From Sphacelaria rigidula (lineage: Eukaryota > Phaeophyceae > Sphacelariales), in contig CAXNAA020000307.1 of the NCBI GenBank assembly GCA_964200075.2, positions 1 to 22,820 of the forward strand: a DNA stretch of 22,820 nucleotides, read 5' to 3'. The translations under genes were made by a program, and so were the position numbers. Of the stretch, positions 1 to 9,111 are shown piece by piece. Position 1 is the stretch's first letter. Every line of letters starts with the position of its first letter. The notes under the pieces were generated by a model. It searched no databases. It had not been told where the DNA came from and saw only the letters and a list, made by a program, of their open reading frames with translations.

Positions 1-120
1 CCCAATCCGCGAGACCAAAATGAAAGGCGCGTACCGGGGGAGAGATGAGTTGATCCGTTGACACCACGGACTCATCCCGAGGAAGGGGTGGGGTTCAAAG
101 TGTGAGGGGAAAAGAAAAAA
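1..120 (+). mobile_element. tRNA-derived SINE, 3' part (copy A)
   Basis: This is the 3' body and tail of the SINE family also present at 14962-15258, 17425-17944 and 19757-19950, here in the opposite orientation. Shared blocks include the AAAATGxAAGGCG segment (18-31), the GACTCATCCCGAGG segment (70-83) and the terminal GGGGTTCAAAGTGTGAGGGG (91-110). The last is followed by an A-rich tail at about 111-124, typical of retroposed elements. The tRNA-like head would lie to the left, outside the window. Identity was judged by eye against the other three copies. Confidence 0.75.
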
Positions 121-124
121 AAAC

Positions 125-690
125 TCTCACCCCACCACCACGACCACCACCAACCCCGGGAGCATACTTCAAATTCCGAGCACCCACAAGTTGGAAAAAA
201 GTACGTTGGTATCTCAATTGACGTGTCTTTCACGCCTCCTTACATACTGTAGAACCGAGAGCCTTGTGCTTCCGTTTTGTTGATGCTAGCAGTTCAGTGA
301 GTCCCGAAGAGCCAAAATCATCGTCAACCTCGCACGGGGGACGTCACATTCCACACAGCAGCACGGATTTTACGATTAATTGGACGTCTGTCCGTCTGCT
401 TGAGCGCCCCGCGCTCTCCCAGCTGGCAATACTTCCTCATTGCTCGTGTCAGCGATTGTGTTTATCACAATGATGGGGTGTCGCTGTGGGGTTTGGGTAT
501 GGGAGAGAAATTTTCCGAATGGTGCTCCACAAGAGACAAAAAAATGCCTCCATCCGCTTATGGAGTGCAAATCATACAATGGAAACCACGCCCCTTCTCC
601 CTCCTCTCCTGTACGAAGAGATAGTCCCACCGAACGTCACGTTGAAGAACCTTGGTGCGTTTTCGCGATTCCACTAAACCCCTCGTCTTG
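125..690. other. Stretch without a supported gene
   Basis: A short CACCACCACGACCACCACC run sits at about 131-150. Several overlapping frames of 60-84 codons occur on both strands at 264-690. None shows a convincing start, splice context or recognisable protein, so all are treated as chance. Confidence 0.5.
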
Positions 691-716
691 AAGAACATGA
701 CCTTTGAATATCCCAA

Positions 717-794
717 GATGTTCTTAAAAGATGTTTAGATGGGCTACATATCTTTTGTAGCTCGCACGCGTGGGTTTGAATTTCACCGGTGTCG
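717..794 (+). pseudogene. Degenerate tRNA-like sequence
   Basis: The 3' half of a tRNA can be drawn here. The anticodon-type stem GCTACA/TGTAGC (743-748 and 756-761) encloses a 7-base loop. An 8-base variable region follows. Then comes a T-arm GTGGG/TTCAC (770-774 and 782-786, with two G-U pairs) around a TTTGAAT loop. The following CGGTGTC could pair weakly with GATGTTC at 717-723. The D-arm is not convincing, and the base normally U at position 33 is A. It is therefore not a functional tRNA and may be a pseudogene, a SINE head or chance. Confidence 0.25.
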
Positions 795-1829
795 CCAAAC
801 CTTAGTGCCTTTTCTATTGCCGAGTCTCACGGAACCGCAGTGCACGGACGACGAGCTTTTACTCTCTATGTTCGGGTTGTGAGCGAGAGTGACCGAGTGG
901 AGCGTGAGGCAACGAGCCTAGCTACGATCCAGCTGACCGCTCCACGTCCGCAAGCGCCGACGTATCAGTGACACGTTATAGTTAGCATGGCACATCTCAT
1001 GCAAGGCAACGGTTGTACATGCGGTCGACCAGGAAGGTACTTGGTGATAACATGTACTCCGCTCACGTAAAAAATTGCACTCAAGGCGCGATATCTTAAA
1101 GTGCGTACTTAAAGTGCGTACTTAGACACAATGAAAAAACGTGAACTCGCTGAGGCCAGAGGGTCCCGTAAACTAGAATTTCGGATACCGAATGACAAAT
1201 TTGTGCGCACTTGAAAGTTGAAATAATGAAAACCGGCACTAACCGGTACCTGAAGTGGGGTACGCGCTTCTTGCGTCTCTTCGCATGTTACCGTTCACCC
1301 TCTGCCTCCGTTGCGTGAGCCGCCCTGGACCGATGTAATGATCCCAAGTCGCTAGAAATCAAGATCCTCGTCAATGTTACCCTAAAAACTCCAACAATAT
1401 GGCCATCAGTGGCGGGGACTCCACCAGTGGCGTTACTTGGGGGCAGCCGGGCTGCTTGCGCAAGCTTCGAGCTCTCCTCGCTTCCACGCGTCTTGTATTC
1501 TTGTTTGATACCAAAACGCAGCAACCAGCAGCCGCACGAGCACGCGCATACAACCTTCATGTGTCCAGAAACATCGCCTTTCTCTGCCCCTACCACAGGC
1601 CGCACACTGCCAAACATATCCCGAAAATTACAACAAGTCGTGCAAGCACACCCCACCGACTGTAAACTGCCTTGGCCCATGGCGCGTTTCCGTAATCTCT
1701 GCGACAATGGATCAATATACTGTACTCAAATAGCTACCCCGCGGGCATACTCTTGGAGTCCCGACCGTCTCCCGCTTGGCATTGATCCCATACTTGTGGA
1801 TCCTTGCGCGAATAAGAAAAGAATTAATT
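795..1829. other. Stretch without a supported gene, 3' of the LINE
   Basis: A 13-bp tandem duplication (TTAAAGTGCGTAC twice) lies at about 1096-1121. Open frames of 139 codons (- strand, 1288-1707) and 184 codons (+ strand, 1409-1963) overlap each other. The second runs into the LINE 3' end in antisense. Neither resembles a protein I know, so I leave both unannotated. Confidence 0.45.
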
Positions 1830-1919
1830 ACAAGTTAGTTATCGGAGAGAGGGGGGCAGAGAAATATGGACATGGACGGGGTGAGAACAGCGAACCACGA
1901 CGTCCCGTGCTAAGGACCA

Positions 1920-2640
1920 CCTTACGCCGTGAGTTGGTGATCCAATCGTGCTCCAATGCTTGAATAACCCCTAGGGCACATAGGGTCTCCCGGATGCGGT
2001 TCCCCCCGTGTTTTGGGAGGCCGGTCAGCCTTCTTGGGCACTTCTTCGACTAATCACCCGACCATGACGTGATTTGGAATACGCGTTTCCTCCTGCCGGA
2101 CGAGGCCCCCCGCGAACCAGAGTTTGCGCTCTCGGCTGTTTGTCTGTATACATTCGCAGTTGATCATCTCTAGCAATCTCTGTACGAAAATGTCTGGTTG
2201 CCAGGTCGCTCTTTCCCGCGGAATCCAATCACTCGCAATAACAGCTCGTGGTGAGAAGCGCGCAGACTCTGAAAGTCCTCGGGAAGCAGCACCCACGTAG
2301 CACACCCATACAGTATAGCTTCCACTACCTCCGCTTGGAGCAACCGGATTTCGAGAGGTAGCTGGGCGCTGGACCGATCATGGGGTTAGGAATTACACTT
2401 TCGGAGGCCTGTCCACGCAGCGCTGATGCTACGATTGACTTCGATGGAAATATCCACATCCGCGCTGACAGCACCAACGAGGTCTACAAACTTGGCCGCC
2501 TTCTTTCACACCGTTGGCGTGCCGCCTTGATGTTCAACGCATTTTCTGCAGAGCGAGGACTCAACCATAGGGATATGGACTCTTTCTTACTCTCCGATAC
2601 CGCCGATCCCAACTCCTGAAAGGCGACCGCTATCACAACC
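1920..2640 (-). pseudogene. C-terminal region of the LINE ORF, broken
   Basis: Downstream of the RT box the frame continues with ISADVDISIEVNRSISAAW (about 2480-2420). After a short disruption come LLQAEVVEAILYGCATWVLL (about 2345-2290) and CECIQTNSRERKLWFAGG (about 2155-2105) ending near RIPNHVMVG. This pattern is typical of the thumb and C-terminal extension of LINE polyproteins: a Leu-rich segment with Tyr-Gly-Cys-x-Thr-Trp, then an Arg/Lys-rich helix. At least two frameshifts (near 2490 and 2170) and several stops break it. Coding similarity fades past about 2000, towards the 3' end of the element. Confidence 0.75.
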
Positions 2641-3400
2641 ATCGTTCTATCTAGGTCGTCTGTGGACCTCGAGTATAAACCGGCGGCATCCCATTATAGC
2701 ATTCCCCACACCGCGCGTCGCACCTTCTCCAGCGGCGTCTGTTCCAGGGAGTCACCACCCTCACCTCTTGGCGCATCATCTAGATATACAGAGTCTGAGA
2801 CAGTGGCTGAGTCTGCCGTAAATCGTTGTATGATCATATCCACCAAGGCCGCGTTGAAGACGTTGAACAATAGCAGGGATGAAACGCACCCTTCCGTGGG
2901 TCCCTGGAAGACGTGGAACCACGCTGATAGTTCGCCATTATCCAGCTGTACCCGAACTCGCATGTCATCGTGGAACACACGGATGACCTTGATAATCTGC
3001 GGTGGGACTCCTAACCGAGCAAAACCTGCCCTAAGAGGCGTGCGGCCTATGGAATCGTATGCCTTCCGCAGATCGATGAAGCACATCTGGGGCATTGCTT
3101 ACCCGTCCCAACCCCTGTGGTCGGCATACCACGAGGTCCTGTCGGCGGTCGATCGTTAGCCCGTCTTTTTGGGGAGACCCCTAGCTCCTTGCAACAACTC
3201 CCGAGCCTGTTCGCTACGAGTTGGGGGAGAACTTGTCCAGCATATGCCACGAGGACGATGCCCTTGCAGTTACCACATCCATTTCTATTATCCTTCTTCT
3301 GTAGCCATTTGATAGCGGCATTTTTCCACTCCCGCGGCACGTCGCCAGATGTCCAGACCACAGCGATGATGACGCGGGAAAATGATACAGCGTCTCCAAA
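2640..3400 (-). pseudogene. Reverse transcriptase domain of the LINE, catalytic box lost
   Basis: The order of motifs is that of a LINE reverse transcriptase. An early motif reads VPREWKNAAIKWLQKK with NCKGIVLVAYAGQVL (about 3345-3225). Motif A reads FIDLRKAYDSIGR with its first catalytic Asp (about 3088-3045). Motif B reads QGPTEGCVSSLLLFNVF (about 2913-2860), with the usual Ser-Pro changed to Ser-Ser. Motif C should contain the Tyr-Ala-Asp-Asp pair. At 2696-2685 the sequence reads stop-Trp-Asp-Ala, so the box has a stop codon and lacks the second Asp. Frameshifts separate the early motifs from motif A near 3190. The LINE is inactive by several independent lesions. Confidence 0.9.
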
Positions 3401-4116
3401 GGCTCCCCGACTAAACCAAGCTTGAGGAGTTCAGTAGGTAAACCATCCGATTCCGCCGCTTTGCCGTTGGCCGTAGCTCTAAGGGCATCCTCAGTTTCAG
3501 TTGGGCTTGGCGGATCTCCAAGTGACAGCGCTGTCGGTCGTTACGCGATGTTCTCGATGACGGCTCCGATGATGGTTTCCGATGTGGCATTCAGTAACGT
3601 GGAGATGTTTCGTCGCCATATCTAGCAAATTGAACCGTTGCCCTGCAGTAGGTCCCCATCTTCGTTCTTGAAATTGTACTCGCTCTCAACTTTCCGTCCC
3701 ACCACATGGAACCCTCCTTTCAGATGTCTGTGACATCCTCTCATATCCCCAAGTCGAGTATACTTCTCCAACTCCCTAGTATACAAATCCGGGCTCCTAT
3801 CTACTCCAGCGTGGACCATCTCTTTGAATGCACGCTGCCCGAAAGGTGCGCCACGCTGGGTCATCTCTCGCCTCTGTTCGCACAACCTCATCCCTTCCCT
3901 CTTATTCCAGGCCTGTTCGAAGTCCATCTCCTCAGTGGAGCCCAGGGGTATGTCGGCGAATTTCGCAGCCAATGCACTAACTGTATCGCCAGTCTTACTC
4001 TGCTCGATCTCGCTGATGATGAGCAGAGGAGTTGCCCGCGTGCATCGGTATCAGACATTTTTGACCGCTTATCGGTCGGTTTGCGCCTGGTGGGAGTTCG
4101 CCAAAATCTGTTGCAT

Positions 4117-4890
4117 GTGAAGCGACCACGGAGGTGCACCAAGGCGCACACGATGTTACGGTCAGAGTGCGACGAGATGGGTAGTTGAAGGTGGACAGTG
4201 ACATCGAGTGCAAGCCTGCGGTGATTTTGCCTCGTCAGGATGTAGTCCAGCATTTTTTGTCGGCGGGGCGATTCGCAGGACCGTTGAATGTGCGCGGCGT
4301 ACCTCCCTTGGGGGTGGAAACAAACGCGTTGACGAGGGCATGTCGGTTGTCATCCACATCATGTAGCAAGGGGGCACGGGGGTTCCGGCCACATACCTTC
4401 TCTCCTGTTCTTACCCAAGTCTTCGCGTTAGCGTCCAAAATAATTAGGCTGTGGTGATTGTTGAGAACTCGGTTCACGGTGTTGTAGAACTCAGTTCAAA
4501 ACGCATCTCTCGCTTCTCTCGACTTTGGTTTAAATGTAGTGACGTAGGCAGCTACAAACGTGACAGCGTTCGGTTTGCCTGCGAGATTGGAAATCATCGA
4601 CATGACGCGTACGCTGGTGAGAGCCTGAGTCCACGACGCCTCACCAATGATCGAACGATAGACAGCCAACCCGACACCATACTGCTCAGCGCTTCCTCAG
4701 TCACTTTTCACCCCGCTGCAGAAGGCACGGTATCCCGCGGCAACGAATTCGGTTGCACCCAGTCCTCTTGTTTCCTGCACTCCGATGATGTCACCCACTG
4801 CTTGACACTTTTTCAGAAACTACCTCAGCATGGCCAGTCCCGTTCTTTTCCGTCAGGGACAGTGTACGGACGTTGTGGGTCGCCCCGTTT
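4117..4890 (-). pseudogene. AP-type endonuclease domain of the LINE, broken
   Basis: This domain would nick the target DNA to prime reverse transcription. Visible landmarks, N to C: NVRTLS (about 4874-4857), GVQETRG with the metal-binding Glu (about 4790), YGVGLAV (about 4680), LDANA with the conserved Asp and Asn (about 4435), DYILTRQ (about 4245), and SDRNIV (about 4165). Family members normally have SDH in the last motif; here His is replaced by Arg (codon CGT), removing a catalytic residue. The domain is also interrupted by TGA codons at 4699-4697 and 4498-4496. A one-base shift occurs near 4810 and another at a run of A near 4255, after which the frame resumes at DYILTRQ. Confidence 0.85.
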
Positions 4891-5279
4891 AGCTCCCCTA
4901 TGCGCGACCTAGCTCTAGCCTCGTCTGTACCAACACGCTTCGCTCTTTGCTCTGCCCTCTATTTGGGTCTGTTTTTCTTCATAATCTTACGCACGAGCCT
5001 TTTCTGTTCCGATACTTTCCTTGTCACATCGATTGTGGTACACACCTTACATTTGGGTCTCACGAGGAAGGTGCGGCCATCCCAACTCGCGTCGGCCGCA
5101 GGCTCCAGTCCACCCAATTAGACACTTGCTCACACATGTCTCATCTCCATTGGCGTGTCTTTCATGACAGTGTCCTAGCTTCGGGAAAAATCTGCAGCTT
5201 CGAGGTTGAGTTTAGGTCCCAGTACGGGGTCAAATTCAGCAGCTGCAGGGCTAAGCCTGGAGTTCAACACTGTCGGCAT
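4890..5279 (-). pseudogene. LINE ORF N-terminal region, broken
   Basis: From ATG at 5279-5277 (MPTVLNSRL...) one frame runs through to the endonuclease start but contains four stops before about 4990. The visible protein is hydrophilic. It includes a short Cys pair (KCKVCTTID, about 5050) that could be a remnant of a metal-binding or nucleic-acid-binding region. A basic stretch follows (about 5030-4930, rich in Lys and Arg). The join to the endonuclease segment (NVRTLS) is in the same frame, which supports this ATG as the ancestral start of the ORF. Confidence 0.65.
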
Positions 5280-7055
5280 GGTCCACTGGCTAATCTATGC
5301 CTCTGACACAATGCCCAGACTAGTCTGTGAAGTATCTCTCCTACGCGTGATTGCGTCTTTTGGTTGCTGGTTGGTGGCTAGCTTACCCCGAAAAAACCAT
5401 TCGCCGTGGGGCGGCGGTCGGGGGGTAGGAGAGTACCTAGAGTGCCATACTCCATCCTAAGCATCATTGCTATTCTTGCTTTCACGCTGGTTAAGAACCT
5501 ACGAGGGGGTGCGCATTACTACTGCTTCCAAGCTTGGTGCCCGTAAGGCCGTGTCTTACCAAGACAGGAAAACTCTGTTTGCGCGAACATTTGTGCCCAC
5601 ATCGGCCACTGTCAGTCTTATGGAGAACAAATTTTTCAGTCCAGATGCAAGCCAGATCTGCGCAAAGGATGGGAAATGGGTGGTTCTAGCATATCCGTCA
5701 GACCAGTATCTATCTGCTGGAACAGGACATACGCGATAAGAAGGCACGACACCTACACACCCAGTCTCGGAAAAACAAGCACAGACCTTCACCGTTCACG
5801 CGCATTAGCTCCACCGCTAGTCCTTGCTCATCCACACACAGCAGTCTTTGATTGCAGTCTTTGTTTGACGGAAATATGTTCATGTGTAGAGGAAGGGTGG
5901 CCACATGAATTTGAATTCAACCGAAACGTGCGATTTCTGACCCTCATGTGTGGGTGTTGCGGTAGCGTGGCTGACACGAACTACTGTGTTGCGTTGAATA
6001 CTGAATACATTTGATCAACGTCAAGCACAACGCGCTCATCTGCCCAGAAGCTACGGCTTGATCTACATGTCGTCCGTCCGAGGGGACAGTGGGACTCTCA
6101 GTCCCACGTCTTGTTTATTCGGCTGTGTGTCATACGTATGCATGCGCCCCACCCACCGTTTATGTTCCCATTCGAGCAACGAGATTGCCGGTTCGCGTAA
6201 ACATAATATCTTGTTTCGGTCATCTTGGGGGGACGGTATTTCACTAACGAATCACAGGTAACCATTAGGTAAACATATATTCTGCCTGAAAAAGATACGG
6301 CCTAATAAATTGATATACAGAAACCAAGGCCCCCAAAAAATCATTCGGCGAAGTTTGTTGTTGGGGAGGGATTCAAAGTTTGGGAGGCATGGTGATATTC
6401 AGTGAATGCCGTAACCACTTTCAGAGTCTCAAGTTGTTGTCAAGTACGCCTCCATTGCGAAGACGCCCGCCTCCTGCTGAAGCTTGACTCGATACCGCAA
6501 AAGATATCATATTCAGAGCTAGCCACACAATATTCGGTAGACACCACGCTTACCACCCCCTTCGATCACTCCCCTCCCCCCCCCTTAAGCCTACCTCCCG
6601 CCCGCCATCCACTGAAGCCATAGCTGTAAGAGATCTACAAGTATACTATGCAGTGTCTTGATAGCTGGGATACCGGATCCCCTACTTGGATCATGAGAAA
6701 AGAGGAAGGGTGTACGGCACAGTACATCACAAAATTGCATACTGTATCGTATTCCAGAGGAGGGAATCGATGTGACACTGCGGCGGCGCGCCGAATTTCA
6801 TGTGTTTTCGACACGCAGCGTGCAATATATTTTGGCGATCGACGGTGTGCTGCCGGCAAAAGTTTGGAGGTCGCCGGAAATTTCGAGACCTGAGGCTGCT
6901 GGCTCGGCGGGGTTGCCGGGCTTACCCTGTCGCCTTGGGATGTATGTGCGGTATCTGCGCCACATCACTACCTCACAGCGGGTCTGACCGCTAACAATAT
7001 CCGGATTTTGTGTGGACGCCAGTATCCTTGGTGAAAAACACTATGTACGACTTCT
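5280..7055. other. Stretch without a supported gene
   Basis: The first 150-200 bases may be 5' leader of the LINE. The rest holds overlapping frames of 60-112 codons on both strands without recognisable domains. Small structures seen are a CGGCGCGCCG palindrome near 6782 and a C-rich pyrimidine run at about 6569-6605. A weak resemblance to the SINE tail at 6363-6388 is not annotated. Confidence 0.5.
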
Positions 7056-7538
7056 GCACTAAGACCGTGTTGTACGGTAACCCATCCGTATTTGTACAGA
7101 TATGAGGCTTTCAGCCCGTCTACACTCGATTTCCTCCCGTGGATTGATTTTTGAGACCCCAGTCCGTTGGGCAACGTTTTTCGCCTAGCTCCGAGGAAAC
7201 CAGATCAATTCTCCGAATCTCTGAACGCTGACTTGTGGCTGATCACCTTTCTGCTTAGATCGGGGGACTCCCGCATCCCCCCCGAATCTGGGGCGCAAAT
7301 CGGGGGAGATGCGGGAGTCTCCCGATCTAAGCAGAAAGGTGATCAACCAACCGCCGGCGTCCAGAGAATCGGAGAATTCATCTGGTTTCCTCAGAGCTAG
7401 GCGGAAAACATTAAACATTGCACAACGAGGTGGGGTCCGAAAAATCAATCCACGGGAGAAAATCCGCTGCAGATGGGCTGAAATCCTCATATTTGTACAA
7501 CAACGGATTGGTTGCCATACAATACGGTCTAAGAAACG
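7056..7538. repeat. Long inverted repeat (arms about 230 bp), fold-back element
   Basis: The left arm (about 7056-7285) and right arm (about 7300-7538) are inverted copies of each other around a 14-base centre (7286-7299). Shared blocks include GATCTAAGCAGAAAGGTGAT, GAGAATT-ATCTGGTTTCCTC, AGCTAGGCG-AAAAC and AAAAATCAATCCACGGGAG. By eye the arms agree at roughly 80-85% of positions, with small indels. As a result both strands encode near-identical frames, which are a consequence of the inverted repeat and not evidence for a gene. It may be a fold-back or MITE-like element, or an inverted duplication. Transcripts would form a long double-stranded hairpin. No target-site duplication was identified. 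Confidence 0.85.
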
Positions 7539-8800
7539 AAGGAGGATCTTCTGTGTCGTCGTATCCGTGTCGTCGGCATCAAGTAAGTGTTCAGAGGTCC
7601 TTGCCATATAGAGCTAACCCACACCCTTGGAGGTCCGCAAAAGTGTCAGAAAAAAAGGCCTGAGTGACGCGAAATGGCGCATTACGCTGAAACATTCTTC
7701 CCCCCGGTGGCCCCTGGGACGGCTTGTTACCGCCTTCGGCGGTCTCCGACGCGCCGGTCCGGCCGGAAGCCACTATTTTCCCATTTTGTGCACAACCGTC
7801 GGTCTCGGGCGGATGGAATTTCCGGCACAATTTGAGAAGCAATTTTCACCCATATCCGTACGCTGTGCGCAACAACGCTCAGCGCCCTCGTCGGGCGCCC
7901 ACACCTTGACAATCAGACGCATGCTATCGATCCAACCTCCACAGACTGCGACTGTAAGAGTGTAAACTTGTCATCGTGGCCAAATGCTGAAAGTAGTGAT
8001 CCACAGCACCTGAGCAACACGTAAGATCTGATAGTTTGCAGTATGGGCACGCAAACGCACGGCACCGCTGTACTATCGGCGCTCTTGTGCTGCCTGGTCG
8101 GCAGCAGGATAAGACTCGATCTTCACCTGCAACCCAGCCGTGCAGATCGTAGTTGCTCTGAGCATGTAGGGCAATGTTGATAGCTGCGACGTCGATTCCC
8201 GATGCAAACCACCCTAAGCCGAGCAACCAATGCAGCATGCTTCACTCGCTGCTGTGCCAACTCAGGATGTGGTACTCGTACTCACAGTGCGCTCTCAGTA
8301 CTGGTATTTATTGTGCCCAGAAAGATACAGCCAGGACCGAAGGGAGAAGATGAGCACAGAAAACATGTACGGACGATGATGTCGTAGCGTCCCGGCACGT
8401 CATGTTGTCAAAGCACACGCATCGCATGCTTTTTCTAAGTGTCCAAAAAACGCACTCCATGTAACGCAAGTGTACTACTACCTTACCCTACACTCCTCAG
8501 GGCTATCCTTCCGGAAGCTTTTCATGTACGAAGTACGAAGTACTAGGCGGACAGGCGGCCTTGTGCGGATCGCATGGAGTATGGTAATAGTGCGAGGTAG
8601 CTCTTAATTATCACTGTTTGCACGTGGCGGCCACGCACTGCACAAGCAATCAGTTAAAGTACAGTCACAACTGCGGCGTGGTGCTTACAAGGTGTCTACT
8701 CGAGCGTGTTGGAACGCACGCACATATACGCCTACATCTGCGGTCATTGCACATAAGACGACGACGCAGGCTCCCACTAAGCATCGTCCTGAGGCGGGCG
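7539..8800. other. Stretch without a supported gene, upstream of candidate exon 1
   Basis: There is no convincing exon or RNA gene here. A short tandem GTACGAA duplication occurs at about 8526-8542. If the candidate gene beginning at 8987 is real, its promoter or 5' untranslated region should lie here, but I see no clear TATA box or other core element. Confidence 0.4.
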
Positions 8801-8804
8801 GACA

Positions 8805-8872
8805 GGCAGTGAAATACACTGCCGTTTTCCAAGGTGTAGTCTCGATCCGAAGCGCTTCGATACAGACTACAC
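8805..8872. repeat. Two adjacent short hairpins
   Basis: GGCAGTG (8805-8811) and CACTGCC (8817-8823) form a perfect 7-bp stem with a 5-base loop. Immediately after, 8834-8872 is a nearly loopless quasi-palindrome: GTGTAGTCT and AGACTACAC flank CGATCCGAAGC/GCTTCGATAC. The two lie about 115-180 bases upstream of the candidate start codon at 8987. Confidence 0.6.
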
Positions 8873-8986
8873 ATTTCAGTATATTGTGCTGAAAAGTTCG
8901 CAGCCAGGCTGAGACTGAAGCAAGTAGCGCTTCGCCGACAGACGGCTGGAAAACAGTGTTCACGTTTTGCTCCCTGCCTCATAGCA

Positions 8987-9111
8987 ATGCAGACATCAGC
9001 AGGGGCTGGCGGCGGGGGTGATCAAGGCACAGGCCTCCCTGGGTGGAAGCTGAGCTACTCCGTGCCTGAAGAAGAGAGGCAAAACGTTGCTATGCCAGAG
9101 CCGCAACATAG
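8987..9111 (+). CDS. Candidate exon 1 of an unrecognised spliced gene
   Basis: The frame opens with ATG at 8987 (MQTSAGAGGGGDQGTGLPGW...) and continues for 41 codons plus two bases to a donor AG|GTCAGT at 9111/9112. The peptide begins with a small Gly/Ala-rich stretch. It continues as hydrophilic sequence containing WKLSYSVPEEERQ, which reads like real protein, but I do not recognise the family. The frame is also open upstream to a stop near 8838 without another Met, so the coding part could start earlier through an upstream exon. The intron would be phase 2, matching the acceptor of the next proposed exon. The support is a good-looking peptide and a reasonable donor; no similarity evidence is available. 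Confidence 0.45.

Larger units (their letters stand above)
1830..5279 (-). mobile_element. Degenerate non-LTR (LINE) retrotransposon with AP endonuclease and RT
   Basis: A LINE about 3.4 kb long runs right to left. Translating the - strand piecewise gives, in order: an N-terminal basic region (5279 to about 4890), an AP-type endonuclease (about 4890-4117), a linker (about 4117-3420), a reverse transcriptase (about 3400-2640), and a C-terminal region (about 2640-1920). The 5' limit is the ATG at 5279-5277. The 3' limit, near an AT-rich stretch at about 1815-1850, is a guess. No poly-A tail or target-site duplication was identified. The frame is broken by multiple stops, for example at 4699-4697 and 4498-4496. 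There are frameshifts near 4810 and 4255 and others in the linker and RT. It cannot encode an active protein. A full-length relative would copy its own RNA at a nicked target site. Confidence 0.9.

Noticed and set aside
1409-1963. 184-codon open frame, + strand
   Set aside because: It overlaps a long - strand frame and runs antisense into the LINE 3' end. The peptide resembles nothing known to me.
6363-6388. Resemblance to the SINE 3' end (GGGAGGGATTCAAAGT)
   Set aside because: Only about 20 bases match, with no body or tail around them, so it is too short to call a copy.
7167-7607. Similar protein frames on both strands
   Set aside because: They are explained entirely by the inverted repeat at 7056-7538.
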